Shown: positions 17,432 through 25,704, counted from the stretch's first letter. The stretch: DNA of 42,205 nt from an uncultured bacterium (GCA_903888485.1 CAISTS010000002.1:1-42205); one strand, 5' to 3'. Notes: generated by a model not told the origin, from the letters alone. A program made the numbers and translations.

Positions 17432-17830
17432 TCAGGCGCCTTGAAGCGTTGCGGTAATTCGAAACCGGATGCACATGGCGCTGGGCTCGCCGTCGATCGT
17501 GCCGGGCACGAAGGCCCAGCCGGACGCACTCTTGATTACGCCCGCGTTCCAAGCATCGACGCTGCTGCCTTGCTGCAGGATCGCGCGGTCGACTTTGCCG
17601 GCCGCACCGACGTGCAGATCGAGCACAATGGTCACCGGCTCGTTACGTACGCTTGCATCAGGCAGATGCAGTTCGGGCAACTGCATGGTTTCAGCGGCGC
17701 GCGCTTTGGGCAGCACAACGTTGTCTGGCCGCGTGCGCTGGGTGTAGCAGAGCGGTTCCATGGGTTTAGGAGTCGCCGCGAAGGCGACGCCTGGCGACAT
17801 CAACACCGCAAGCAACAACACGCATCGCAT
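17432..17830 (-). CDS. Secreted protein with TonB C-terminal-like domain
   Basis: A 132-residue protein with an N-terminal signal peptide (MRCVLLLAVLMSPGVAFA). The C-terminal half, VTIVLDLHVGAAGKVDRAIL followed by DAWNAGVIKSASGWAFVPGT and MCIRFRIT, resembles the TonB C-terminal fold: beta strand, Gly-rich turn with V-D, helix, then W-x-F-x-P. It lacks the membrane anchor and proline-rich spacer of a true TonB, so energy transduction is unlikely; a periplasmic binding role is an inference. The ATG at 17830 overlaps the stop of the upstream gene in TGATG, so the two are translationally coupled; a GTG one codon earlier is also possible. Confidence 0.65.
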   Translation of the reverse strand: MRCVLLLAVLMSPGVAFAATPKPMEPLCYTQRTRPDNVVLPKARAAETMQLPELHLPDASVRNEPVTIVLDLHVGAAGKVDRAILQQGSSVDAWNAGVIKSASGWAFVPGTIDGEPSAMCIRFRITATLQGA

Positions 17831-18465
17831 CACGGCTCACCGGGTTTGAAGGGCGGCTCTTTGCCAGCGGGCACTGTCTCCTCAGCCATGGCCAGCAGCA
17901 TCGCGACCGTGACGTAGGTTCCGGCAACCACGGTGAGGTCCACGACGCCCTGCTCGCCGAGTATGTCCTTGCCGCGCGCGAAGGTCGCGTCCGAAACCTT
18001 CTTTTGTGCCGTGAGCTCGTTGACGAAATCATAGACCAGCGCTTCGTCGGCCTGCATGTTCGCTGGGCGTTTGTTCTGCTTGAGGTCATCGATGATGTGT
18101 TGCGGCAAGCCGGCCTTCAGCGCGATTGGCGCGTGAGCGAACCATTCGACCTGCGAGCGCCATTGCCGCCCGACGATCAGGATGGCGAATTCGTTGAGCC
18201 GCAGCGGCACCGAGGTGTTCCAGCGTAGATACGCGAGGAGGTCGAACATGCGCTGGCCCATGACCGGACTGCGCAGGAGCGGATTGTAAGGTCCGCCCAA
18301 ACCCACGCTGGAAACCTTCATGATCTGCTCGGCCAGCGCCTTCTGATCGGCCGCCACGGTGTCCATGGTCAGCGGCGGGAAGCGCACCGCCTTGTCAGCA
18401 CCCTCGGAACTAGACATGGCGGTCAGCACCACCGCCGCGGCCATCAGCGACATCCATCTCTTCAT
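17830..18465 (-). CDS. Carboxymuconolactone decarboxylase family protein, exported
   Basis: A 211-residue protein with a signal peptide (MKRWMSLMAAAVVLTAMSSS) followed by an AhpD/CMD-like helical domain. Diagnostic segments are LRLNEFAILIVGRQWRSQVE with WFAHAPIALKAGLPQ, and LGEQGVVDLTVVAGTYVTVA near the end. The C-x-x-C redox pair of AhpD is absent (the site reads QVEWFAH), so peroxidase-type chemistry is unlikely; it may be a lactone decarboxylase or a non-redox relative. It is first in a two-gene unit with the TonB-like gene and divergent from the PEP-mutase-like gene. Confidence 0.82.
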   Translation of the reverse strand: MKRWMSLMAAAVVLTAMSSSEGADKAVRFPPLTMDTVAADQKALAEQIMKVSSVGLGGPYNPLLRSPVMGQRMFDLLAYLRWNTSVPLRLNEFAILIVGRQWRSQVEWFAHAPIALKAGLPQHIIDDLKQNKRPANMQADEALVYDFVNELTAQKKVSDATFARGKDILGEQGVVDLTVVAGTYVTVAMLLAMAEETVPAGKEPPFKPGEP

Positions 18466-18547
18466 GGCTCCCCTCCCCCGTCAGGCGACTCTCAAGCGCA
18501 TTCGTCATTGCTGCAGTATACTGAAAGTCCTTCGCAGGAGCAGAGCC

Positions 18548-19363
18548 ATGAACACAGCAATCGCGGCCAAGCGGGCCGCTTTTCGAGAGCTTCACCGGCA
18601 GGGCTGCTTTGTGCTGCCCAACCCCTGGGATATCGGCAGCGCGCGCTACCTGGAGATGCTCGGTTTTCAGGCCCTGGCCAGCACCAGTTCCGGCGCTGCG
18701 TGGTCCGTGGGGCAATGCGACGGCGCCATGTCCCTGGACGCCGTGCTCGCGCATCTTGAGGTCATGGCCGCGGCCACGGCGCTACCGCTCAACGCCGATT
18801 TCGAGCACGGCTTTGCCGATACGCCGGACGGGGTCGCCGCGAACGTGGCGCGGGCCTGCAAAACCGGCATCGCCGGCGTGTCGATTGAGGATACCACCAA
18901 GCATGCGGCGGAGCCGTTGTTCAGCCTCGCAGATGCCACCCAGCGCATTCGCGCGGCGCGTAGCGCCATCGATGCCGCGGGCGGCGATGTGCTGCTGGTG
19001 GGCCGCGCCGATGGGCTGTTCGCGGGACAGCCCGACATGAACGACATCCTCACGCGCCTCAGGGCCTATGCCGATGCCGGCGCCGATGTCCTGTATGCCC
19101 CGGGGTTAACTGCCGAGGATCAGGTCTCCGCCGTCGTGCGCGCGGTTGCGCCCAAGCCGGTGAACGTGCTGGCGACACCGGCGTTCACGGTGGAGCGTCT
19201 TGCCGCACTGGGCGTGCGCCGCATCAGTGTCGGCGGTGCGCTGGCGCGCGCCGCGTGGGGCGGTTTCATGCGTGCCGCGCAGGAGATAGCTGAGAAGGGA
19301 AGCTTTGCCGAGCTCACCCGCGCCGCGTCCGGGCGCGAGCTCAATGCGTTTATGCGAGACTAG
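18548..19363 (+). CDS. Isocitrate lyase/PEP mutase superfamily protein
   Basis: A 271-residue TIM-barrel protein. It begins around KRAAFRELHRQGCFVLPNPW, then GFQALASTSSGAAWSVGQCD; LPLNADFEHGFADTP carries the Mg-binding aspartate; GIAGVSIEDTT is followed by LLVGRADGL and LYAPGL. This short subgroup includes oxaloacetate decarboxylases and 2-methylisocitrate lyase-like enzymes. The KKCGH catalytic motif of true isocitrate lyases is absent, so C-C bond cleavage of a small 2-oxo or phosphonate-type substrate is possible but the substrate is not readable. GCAGGAG upstream supports the ATG at 18548; a longer frame starts inside the divergent gene. Confidence 0.85.
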   Translation: MNTAIAAKRAAFRELHRQGCFVLPNPWDIGSARYLEMLGFQALASTSSGAAWSVGQCDGAMSLDAVLAHLEVMAAATALPLNADFEHGFADTPDGVAANVARACKTGIAGVSIEDTTKHAAEPLFSLADATQRIRAARSAIDAAGGDVLLVGRADGLFAGQPDMNDILTRLRAYADAGADVLYAPGLTAEDQVSAVVRAVAPKPVNVLATPAFTVERLAALGVRRISVGGALARAAWGGFMRAAQEIAEKGSFAELTRAASGRELNAFMRD

Positions 19364-19548
19364 TCTTCGTCCTTGGACCCGAGAGCGTGGCCGTCGAGCT
19401 GGGCTTTGCGGCGCTCTTCTTCGGCGGTTTGCGCCTGCTTGTCGGCCTTGCTGCGGCCGAACTGCAAACGGTTGGCCGCGGCGGTTTTTCCCGCCTCTTC
19501 GCGCTTTTTCGTCTTGCGCGCGCGCCTTAAGTTAATGATATCGCCCAT
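19360..19548 (-). CDS. DUF4169 family small basic protein
   Basis: A 62-residue protein starting MGDIINLRRARKTKKREEAG and ending in LDGHALGSKDED, the pattern of DUF4169, a small charged family restricted mainly to alphaproteobacteria. It is rich in Lys/Arg/Glu and predicted to be one long helix. I start it at 19548 because the family begins with MGDIINLRR; the longer frame adds unrelated residues. The stop overlaps the stop of the PEP-mutase-like gene. Function unknown. Confidence 0.82.
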   Translation of the reverse strand: MGDIINLRRARKTKKREEAGKTAAANRLQFGRSKADKQAQTAEEERRKAQLDGHALGSKDED

Positions 19549-19631
19549 GTGAGTGAGACGTGTTCCAGGATCGGGGTTGCGACTTTGGCGCGTGCACCAC
19601 ATCTTAGACGCACAACCTTGCGAGGACAAAG

Positions 19632-19916
19632 ATGGCCTCAGCCACAAACAACGTCGCCGATAACCCCGCGCATTCGCGCTTCGAGCTGGCCGAGGACGGC
19701 CATACCGCCTTCGCCAACTACCGGCTGTCGGAGGGTACGCTCACCATCCCTTACGTCGAATCGCCGATCGCTTTGCGCGGCAAAGGCACGGCCGGACGCC
19801 TGCTTGAAGGTGTGGTCGCCCACGCCCGCGCACGTGGGCTCAAGATCGTGCCGATCTGCGGCTACGCCGTGGCGTGGTTCCAGCGCCACCCTGAGCACGA
19901 CGACATCCTCAAGTAA
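19632..19916 (+). CDS. GNAT-fold small acetyltransferase (YjdJ-type)
   Basis: 94 residues, the size of the minimal GCN5-related acetyltransferase family. It shows SRFELAEDGHTAFANYRLSE, then the acetyl-CoA binding loop LRGKGTAGRLLEGVVAHARA, and RGLKIVPICGYAVAWFQRHP with the terminal RHPEHDDIL. The substrate is unknown for most of the family. Rare members act on small amines. GAGGACAAAG precedes the ATG. It stands alone between DUF4169 and the decayed segment. Confidence 0.87.
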   Translation: MASATNNVADNPAHSRFELAEDGHTAFANYRLSEGTLTIPYVESPIALRGKGTAGRLLEGVVAHARARGLKIVPICGYAVAWFQRHPEHDDILK

Positions 19917-20000
19917 TTACGACGAGACCATCTGCGATTTGATCGGCAGCTTGAGCGGCGGCTTGCCGGTGAGCGCGAAAATGGCGTTGGCCACCGCCGT
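19917..20000 (-). pseudogene. C-terminal remnant of a molybdopterin-dependent dehydrogenase large subunit
   Basis: On the minus strand the last 27 or so codons before the stop at 19917 read TAVANAIFALTGKPPLKLPI and end QMVSS. This is the characteristic C-terminus of xanthine/aldehyde dehydrogenase-type molybdopterin-binding subunits (A-x-x-NAIF-x-x-TG-x-x-x-x-x-LPI). Nothing upstream of about 20000 in this frame continues the family; instead the sequence switches to the start of an emrA-like gene on the other strand. It is therefore the tail left by a deletion. Confidence 0.65.
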
Positions 20001-20023
20001 TTGTATAATAAATGAGGAGCCCC

Positions 20024-20360
20024 ATGGGCGACGCCCGCCCACAGCCCGAGGCCGCCGCTCCCGCATCTGCCCCCCGCTTCGCCGGCACCCGCGCCGCTTG
20101 GCGGTGGAGTACGCCGCGTCTCGCGCTTCTTCGTGCTGTTGCTTCTGCTCGCCGGCGTGGGTGTCGGCTATTACCTCTATCGCGAGAGTGAGCGCTACCC
20201 TTCCACCGACGATGCCTATGTCCAGGCGCATGTCGTGCAGATCGCGCCGCCATCTGGCCTTTGGCGACCTATTCATATACGTGGCGATCACCGTGGTGAT
20301 CCTTGCGCCGCTGGTGATCCTCTTGCGTCGGACAGTGAAAAAGCCCATCGCGCAACCGGC
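20024..20360 (+). pseudogene. Deletion remnant: emrA N-terminus joined to emrB C-terminus
   Basis: ATG 20024 (with GAGGAG upstream) begins MGDARPQPEAAAPASAP. At a run of six C (20070-20075) the coding frame shifts; with five C it would continue as PASPAPAPLGGGVRRVSRFF, then a membrane helix VLLLLLAGVGVGYYLY and RYPSTDDAYVQAHVVQIAP, which is the conserved start of an EmrA/HlyD membrane-fusion protein. From about 20252 a third frame takes over with LAFGDLFIYVAITVVILAPL and VILLRRTVKKP, the last transmembrane helix and tail of an EmrB/DHA2 MFS transporter. The bulk of both genes is missing, so one deletion fused the ends of an emrAB efflux operon. Non-functional. Confidence 0.7.
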
Positions 20361-20367
20361 CGAATTG

Positions 20368-20873
20368 CTAGGAAGGTTCCGCCGCTTTCAAATCGACCAC
20401 GCGCGGCTGGTGGCCGCAGGCTTCGATGAACCTGCGCAAGTCCTCTGGTTTGATCGTCGTCGTCATTGTGTTGGTGAGCGGATGGGCGTTGACGATCTCG
20501 GCGTCCATGACCGCCTTGTCTAGGACGATCTGCACTTCGGCCTTGCGATCGTTGATCACCGCGAAGGGCGACACCGAACCGGGCGGCGCGCCCAGCGCAC
20601 GCATCAGCCGCTCCTCGGAACCAAAGGACGGCGCGCCGCGCCGATGACACCGGCGAGTTTCTTGAGATCGATACGGCGTTCGCCCGGCGTGACCACCAGC
20701 CACTGCTTCTTCTTGGCGTCGGCGAAGAAAAGGTTCTTCACACTCACGCCCGGCAGATGCCCGACCTCGGCTGCGAGTTCGTCGTAGGTGAATGCCGCTT
20801 TGTGGTGGAGCGTGGTGGTCGAAATGCCAAGCTCTGTGAGCCGCGCGAAGAGGTCGTCAGGCGTCGCGGGCAT
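20368..20873 (-). pseudogene. Frameshifted YbaK/ProX-type aminoacyl-tRNA deacylase
   Basis: The first half (from ATG 20873) reads AFTYDELAAEVGHLPGVSVK, then NLFFADAKKKQWLVV and GERRIDLKKLAGVIG; the frame then fails near 20636-20648 in a GCGCGGCGCGCC tract and stops at 20604. The second half continues in another frame: PSFGSEERLMRALGAPPGSV, SPFAVIND, VQIVLDKAV, NAHPLTNTMTTTI, ending at 20368. Together they make a complete ~168-residue YbaK/EbsC-domain protein of the ProX type, which hydrolyses Ala-tRNA(Pro). A 2-base or complementary 1-base indel in the GC repeat explains the break. The ATG overlaps the stop of the tldE-like gene (TGATG). A sequencing error cannot be excluded. Confidence 0.78.
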
Positions 20874-22186
20874 CAGAGTGTCATTGTGAAGTCGTCAATG
20901 ATCGCACCGGGAAGGCGCATAGACCGCGTGGAGCGTTGTTCATACGTGTCCGTAGAGAGGAGCAAGTCGCGCGGTGCGGTCAAAGCGACGAGATTACCGC
21001 CGAGCATCCTGTAAAGCGTATCGTCAAAGCGCATGACATTGAGCGGCGCGACGATCTCGCCGTTCTCCACCCAGAATGTAGCGAAACGCGTCATGCCGGT
21101 GAGGCGGCACGTATTCCGGTCCGAATAGTTGAGATACCAAAGATTGCCGACATAGATGCCCGTGCCGAGCGTCTTCAGCACATCGTCCGCCTGAAGCGCG
21201 CCCGGCGCCATGTCGAGCGCAATGGGCGCCTCGTAGCCATCCGCGCCGTTCTGAGGTTCATCGAACTCAGCTGCCGAACGCGGGCTGGCGAGGCAATCTT
21301 TATATGCGCCTCTGTCGATCAGCGTGACGGACGGCGGCTTGATGAAACCCTCTCCCTGGAAACCGGGTGACAAGCCGTCCCTGGTATTTTCGATGAGCGT
21401 TACCATGGAGCTCAGCTTCACGCCTTGCTCGACCATCTTGATCAAGGGCGTGGTCGCCGTGCGGTGGTCGGAGAGACCAAACCCGCCCCAGCTCATCATG
21501 CCCATCAACTCCTCGACAGCAGCGGGCGCGAGGTAGACGCGGTAGTTGCCGGGCGAGATGGTCTTCGGTTGGCGCGCCAGCGTTTCGAGACGCACCTTGG
21601 CGTTGTCCGTCTTGGTTGTGAGCGCCGCGCCGTCCCAATGGGTGCCGGCGTGATTGATTTTTATGGCCTTGTCGGCGTGCAGATAAAAACTCAAGTCGAT
21701 GTTGAAAGCTTCGGCGGTGTCCCAATTGCGTTGGCCGAAGCTGTTGGCAAAACCGCGATGGATCGGCCCGGCGGCATAGAAGCCCACCATATCGTGCCCC
21801 GCGCCGGCCTTGAGCAGCGCGTCGGTCGCCTCTTCGGACGTCGCGAGATCAGCCGGCAGCTTGCGTTCGGTCGACTGCGGATGGGTGTTGATCAAGAACA
21901 ATGGATCTTCGGGCGTGTCGGCCAGGACATCGCGCAAGGTCTTCACCGCCGCCCGTACGGCGGCCGCATCATCGCCCGACAAGCTCAGCGTCTGCGATGC
22001 ATGGCGCTTGCCGTTGAACAACTCGAGGGTGAGATAGCGCTGCTCGACCTTGCCGGCCTGGCGCACGGCGGCGCGGTTGAAGCGCACGAAATCCGAGGTC
22101 TCGCCGGAGAAGCGGGCGAGGAACCCCTCCCCGCCTTGCATTTCCCGCGTGATCGCATCGGCAGCTGCGTAAAATTGGTCCTGCAC
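20873..22186 (-). CDS. TldE/PmbA-like subunit of a TldD-type protease
   Basis: A 437-residue member of the PmbA/TldD superfamily starting at a GTG four bases after the upstream tldD-like stop. It shows the family N-domain (residues ~1-200) and the C-terminal beta-rich domain with VYLAPAAVEELMGMMSWGGF, GFQGEGFIKPPSVTLIDRGA and NLWYLNYSDRNTCRLTGMTR. The HExxxH metal motif is absent, as known for TldE, which pairs with a metal-binding TldD to degrade peptides through a narrow channel; E. coli TldD/E matures microcin B17 and degrades CcdA. The neighbour on the 5' side supplies the metalloprotease partner. The adjacent proX-like pseudogene starts within its stop codon. Confidence 0.88.
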   Translation of the reverse strand: MQDQFYAAADAITREMQGGEGFLARFSGETSDFVRFNRAAVRQAGKVEQRYLTLELFNGKRHASQTLSLSGDDAAAVRAAVKTLRDVLADTPEDPLFLINTHPQSTERKLPADLATSEEATDALLKAGAGHDMVGFYAAGPIHRGFANSFGQRNWDTAEAFNIDLSFYLHADKAIKINHAGTHWDGAALTTKTDNAKVRLETLARQPKTISPGNYRVYLAPAAVEELMGMMSWGGFGLSDHRTATTPLIKMVEQGVKLSSMVTLIENTRDGLSPGFQGEGFIKPPSVTLIDRGAYKDCLASPRSAAEFDEPQNGADGYEAPIALDMAPGALQADDVLKTLGTGIYVGNLWYLNYSDRNTCRLTGMTRFATFWVENGEIVAPLNVMRFDDTLYRMLGGNLVALTAPRDLLLSTDTYEQRSTRSMRLPGAIIDDFTMTL

Positions 22187-22190
22187 GGGA

Positions 22191-23630
22191 TCAGCCGCCG
22201 CCGAAGACGTGGACGTCGGCGAATAGTCCCGGCGGCGAAGCGTGGCCCACGGGGATCGCCTGATTGGGCTCGCCTTTGCCGCAGGTCGGCGTGCCCAGGA
22301 CCTGCACGGTGCCCGCGTTGCCGAGGCCTTTCAGACTGCGCCAGAAGGTGGCCGAGATGCCGCGGTAGTTGGGATTCTTGACCACAGCGCCGATGACGCC
22401 GTTCTTGATCAGGCGCGCGCGTTCGCAGCCGAACTGGAACTTGTTGCGGCTGTCGTCGATGGACCACGAAACGTTGGTCTCCATGACGATACCGTTCTCG
22501 ATCTGCGTGACGAGGTCGTCCAAGCTCGATGCGCCCGCTTCGACGTTCAGGTTCGCCATGCGGTCGATGGCCGGACGATTCCAACTGCAGGCGCGGCTGT
22601 TGGCTACGCCCGCGGCATTGGCGCGGGCTTGGCTGTAAGCGCCACCCATGGGCCGCTGCAAGATGCCGTCCTTGATCAGGTACTGCTTCTCAGCCCGCAT
22701 GCCGTCGTCGTCGAAGGCATATGATGCGGCTTCTCCCGCCACGCCCGGGTCGAAGCTGACGTTGAGCAACTTGGAGCCGTACTGGTAGGTACCAAACATG
22801 TCGAGCGTCACAAAGCTCGTGCCGGCGTAGTTGCGTTCGTCGCCGAGGATGCGGTCCAATTCGAGCGGATGGCCGATGGACTCATGAATCTGGATGTACA
22901 TCTGGTCGGGCAGAAGCAGGACATCCATCGCGCCCGTCGGGCAGTCGGGCGCGGCCAGCAGCTCCAGCGCTTCTTCGGCGATGCGCGGCGCGGCCGTCCA
23001 GAAGCCAATGTCGTCGAGCACGTCGAGCCCGCCCTGGCGGATGACGCCGCCGCGCCCCAGCGTGCGCGTCTGGGTCTCGCCGCCTTCTGAAGCGCTTGCA
23101 GCAAGCCCGGGCACGACGATGCCGCGGCGCTGGCGGATGAAATCGCCGTTCGACGTGGCGAGCACACTCTCTTCGTCGGTGAAGCTCAATTCCGCCGACC
23201 AGTCGCCAATACGCCCGTCACGCTTGAGCTGTTCGGCCTGCCCCTTGAGGCGCGCGATCTTGTCGGCGCGGCTAACCGCATTCCAGGCCAGACGCGGCTT
23301 GTCCTCGTGGTCGTGGTGCATGGCCGCGGCGCGCCGTACCGGCGGCGGGGCGACCATGCGCCCGGCGCTGCGCTGGGCCCAGGCGAGGGCTTCGCTTCCC
23401 GCGCGCTGCAGACCGGCGACGCTGACGTCGGAGGTGGCGGCGTACCCGACACCGTCCTTGGCCTCGACGGTCACCATAGCGCCCAGGTCCTCGCCGAGAC
23501 CGATGGGGTCCACCACCCCGCGCGTTACACCGAGGCTTTCCGAGGTGCTGCGCATGACTCGCACCGACCAAGCGTCGCAGGCAGGGGCGACGGCGGCAAG
23601 ACGTTGGGCGATCTCGGCGGCTTGGCTCAT
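22191..23630 (-). CDS. TldD-like metalloprotease subunit
   Basis: A 479-residue TldD-family protein. The metal motif HESIGH (His249-His254, HExxxH) is intact inside LPDQMYIQIHESIGHPLELD, and a cysteine in TPTCGKGEPNQAIPVG near the C-terminus matches the family's third metal ligand. Other family segments are TSFVTLDMFGTYQYGSKLL and SRACSWNRPAIDRMANLNVE. It forms the active half of the TldD-TldE heterodimer with the next gene. I start it at MSQAAEIAQRL (23630); an ATG two codons upstream is equally possible and there is no strong Shine-Dalgarno for either. It is divergent from mnmC with 44 bases between them. No clustered bacteriocin precursor is visible. Confidence 0.9.
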   Translation of the reverse strand: MSQAAEIAQRLAAVAPACDAWSVRVMRSTSESLGVTRGVVDPIGLGEDLGAMVTVEAKDGVGYAATSDVSVAGLQRAGSEALAWAQRSAGRMVAPPPVRRAAAMHHDHEDKPRLAWNAVSRADKIARLKGQAEQLKRDGRIGDWSAELSFTDEESVLATSNGDFIRQRRGIVVPGLAASASEGGETQTRTLGRGGVIRQGGLDVLDDIGFWTAAPRIAEEALELLAAPDCPTGAMDVLLLPDQMYIQIHESIGHPLELDRILGDERNYAGTSFVTLDMFGTYQYGSKLLNVSFDPGVAGEAASYAFDDDGMRAEKQYLIKDGILQRPMGGAYSQARANAAGVANSRACSWNRPAIDRMANLNVEAGASSLDDLVTQIENGIVMETNVSWSIDDSRNKFQFGCERARLIKNGVIGAVVKNPNYRGISATFWRSLKGLGNAGTVQVLGTPTCGKGEPNQAIPVGHASPPGLFADVHVFGGG

Positions 23631-23674
23631 GCACATGACTTGCCGCAGGCGGTTCCGGTTTGCAAGTGTAGGGA

Positions 23675-25573
23675 ATGACAAACGCACTGCTGAATCCGGG
23701 CCTCGTCTGGGATGGGCCGACACCGCGCTCGACTAGGTTCGACGATGTCTATTTCAGCAAGGTCGGCGGTCTCGACGAGACCGGGCATGTCTTTTTGGCC
23801 GGCAACGGGTTGCCCCTGGCCTGGAGCGGTAAGTCGGGCTTCGTGATCGGCGAGCTTGGTTTCGGCACCGGTCTTAATTTTCTTGCGGTCCTCGACCTAT
23901 GGCGCAAGACGCGGCGCCCGGGCGCGCGACTGCACTACGTCGCGGTGGAGGGCTTTCCGCTGTCGCGCAGCGAAGTGGCATCGTGCCTTGCGCAGTTTCC
24001 CCAGCTCGATGCGCGCGCACTTCTTGATGTCTATCCCGAGCCACAAGCTGGCTTTCACCGCCTATTCCCCGCCGCGGATGTGACGTTGATGCTGCTTTGC
24101 GGCGAAGTTGCCGATGTGCTTGGCCAGCTCGAAGCCCATGTCGATGCTTGGTTCCTCGACGGATTCGCGCCTGATCGTAATCCCGCCATGTGGTCTGGGC
24201 AGGTTTTTTCCGAACTCGCGCGCCTGTCCCGCGCCGGCGCATCGCTCGCGACTTACAGCGCCGCCAGCGATGTGCGCCGCCGTCTCGAAGCCGCTGGCTT
24301 TGAGATAACCAAAACGCCGGGCTTTGGCGCGAAGCGCGAGATGCTGACGGCGCGTTTTCGCGATCCGCCTGGCAAAACGTATCGCGCGCCTTGGTTTGCG
24401 GCGTCAACGCCGCGTGCACCTGGCCATGCCGCGATCATCGGTGGCGGCGTTGCTGGTGCTAGCATGGTGCGCGCTTTGCAAAAGCGCGGCTGGCGCACGA
24501 CGATCGTCGAACGCAACACCGCTCTCGCCACCGAGGGTTCCGGAAATCCCGCTGCCGTGCTTGCGCCGCGCCTCACGGCGGCATCCAGTTTCGACGGGCG
24601 CTTTTACGCGAGCGCGTGGCGCTTTGCACTTGAGGAGTTGCGGGGGACCGATCTCATCAACCCTGGCCTGCTTCAGTTGGCGCTCGGCGGCGATGAGCAT
24701 AGCCGTCATGGCGCAATCCTCGGCACATTGCCGCCATCAATGCTGTCACAGGTATCGGCGAGCGCGGCATCCGACATCGCGGGCTGCGCGGTGGCGCACA
24801 GTGCGCTTTATTTTCCGCAGGGCGGCTGGTTCAGCCCCTCCGCCGTCTGCGCGGGCTTTGCGACAAACACCAATTGCATGTTGGGCGTGAACGTAGAGTC
24901 GCTGCATCACGATGGGCTTTGGCGAGTGCGCGACACTACGGGCGCGACGATCCTCACCGCCGACATTGTCGTGCTGGCGAACGCCATCGGTGCCACCGCT
25001 TTTGCACCTTGGCTGCCGCTGAAGCCGCGCCGCGGCGCCGTGACGCTGGCGGCGCCCACGCCTGCGACCTCGAATCTACGCGCGGCGCTGGCTTTCGGGG
25101 GCTTCGTCACACCAGCCGGGAATGGTCTCCACACGATCGGGGCGACTTTCGATCATTGGGACTCACCGGTGATGCGTGATGACGATCACGATCGGAACAT
25201 CGGCGGCCTGGCGGCCGCGCTGCCTGAACTTGCAAACGGTATCATCGCTACCGCCGGCCGCGCCGCCGTGCGCTGCACCTCACCCGATCATCTGCCGCTC
25301 GCAGGACCACTGCCCGATCACGCCGCGTTCGTGGAAGTCTTTGCCGATTTGCGTCACGGCCATCCGTGGACGCGCTACGCTGCGGCCACCTACACACCAG
25401 GGCTCTACGCGCTTACCGGTTTGGGATCGCGCGGCTTCGTCGCCGCGCCTTTGGCCGCCGAAGTGCTGGCCGCCGAGATCGCCGGCGAGCCTGCCCCACT
25501 GCCGCGCGATTTGCTTTCGGCGCTGCATCCGGCGCGGTTCTTGGTGAGGGATTTGAAACGCCTGAAGGCGTGA
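23675..25573 (+). CDS. mnmC: Bifunctional tRNA mnm5s2U biosynthesis protein MnmC
   Basis: 632 residues with both enzyme domains fused. The N-terminal SAM methyltransferase (about 1-235) has VIGELGFGTGLNFLAVLDLW and the catalytic-region motif WFLDGFAPDRNPAMW. The C-terminal FAD-dependent oxidoreductase (about 250-632) opens with HAAIIGGGVAGASMVRALQK and EGSGNPAAVLAPRL, and ends with LYALTGLGSRGFVAAPLAAE. MnmC converts cmnm5(s2)U34 to mnm5(s2)U34 in the wobble position of several tRNAs, acting after MnmE/MnmG. The length agrees with the E. coli enzyme (~670). It is a single gene; palindromic repeats follow its stop. Confidence 0.95.
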   Translation: MTNALLNPGLVWDGPTPRSTRFDDVYFSKVGGLDETGHVFLAGNGLPLAWSGKSGFVIGELGFGTGLNFLAVLDLWRKTRRPGARLHYVAVEGFPLSRSEVASCLAQFPQLDARALLDVYPEPQAGFHRLFPAADVTLMLLCGEVADVLGQLEAHVDAWFLDGFAPDRNPAMWSGQVFSELARLSRAGASLATYSAASDVRRRLEAAGFEITKTPGFGAKREMLTARFRDPPGKTYRAPWFAASTPRAPGHAAIIGGGVAGASMVRALQKRGWRTTIVERNTALATEGSGNPAAVLAPRLTAASSFDGRFYASAWRFALEELRGTDLINPGLLQLALGGDEHSRHGAILGTLPPSMLSQVSASAASDIAGCAVAHSALYFPQGGWFSPSAVCAGFATNTNCMLGVNVESLHHDGLWRVRDTTGATILTADIVVLANAIGATAFAPWLPLKPRRGAVTLAAPTPATSNLRAALAFGGFVTPAGNGLHTIGATFDHWDSPVMRDDDHDRNIGGLAAALPELANGIIATAGRAAVRCTSPDHLPLAGPLPDHAAFVEVFADLRHGHPWTRYAAATYTPGLYALTGLGSRGFVAAPLAAEVLAAEIAGEPAPLPRDLLSALHPARFLVRDLKRLKA

Positions 25574-25592
25574 GCGGGCAAAGGGTCTTGTC

Positions 25593-25689
25593 GAGAAACT
25601 GAGGTCAGGACCGACGTTTCGGGGTTCCAACACGCTTGACGGGCGGGATAGTCGTTGGGTCGAGAAATCGACCCTGACCTCAGTTTCTC
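25593..25689. repeat. Palindromic repeat unit 1
   Basis: A perfect 17-bp inverted repeat: GAGAAACTGAGGTCAGG (25593-25609) and CCTGACCTCAGTTTCTC (25673-25689), 63 bases apart. A second hairpin GGGTCGA-GAAA-TCGACCC (25657-25674) is nested beside the right arm. The TGAGGTCAG/CTGACCTCA core looks like repeats I associate with IS200-like/RAYT elements, but no such gene is here. Confidence 0.75.
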
Positions 25690-25704
25690 TGCGATCAGTC
25701 GCAA

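Noticed and set aside
19549..20523. 324-codon plus-strand frame across GNAT, remnant region and proX.
   Set aside because: It crosses unrelated genes in the wrong frame; only the short emrB C-terminal piece inside it (about 20252-20360) is real and is annotated as pseudogene.
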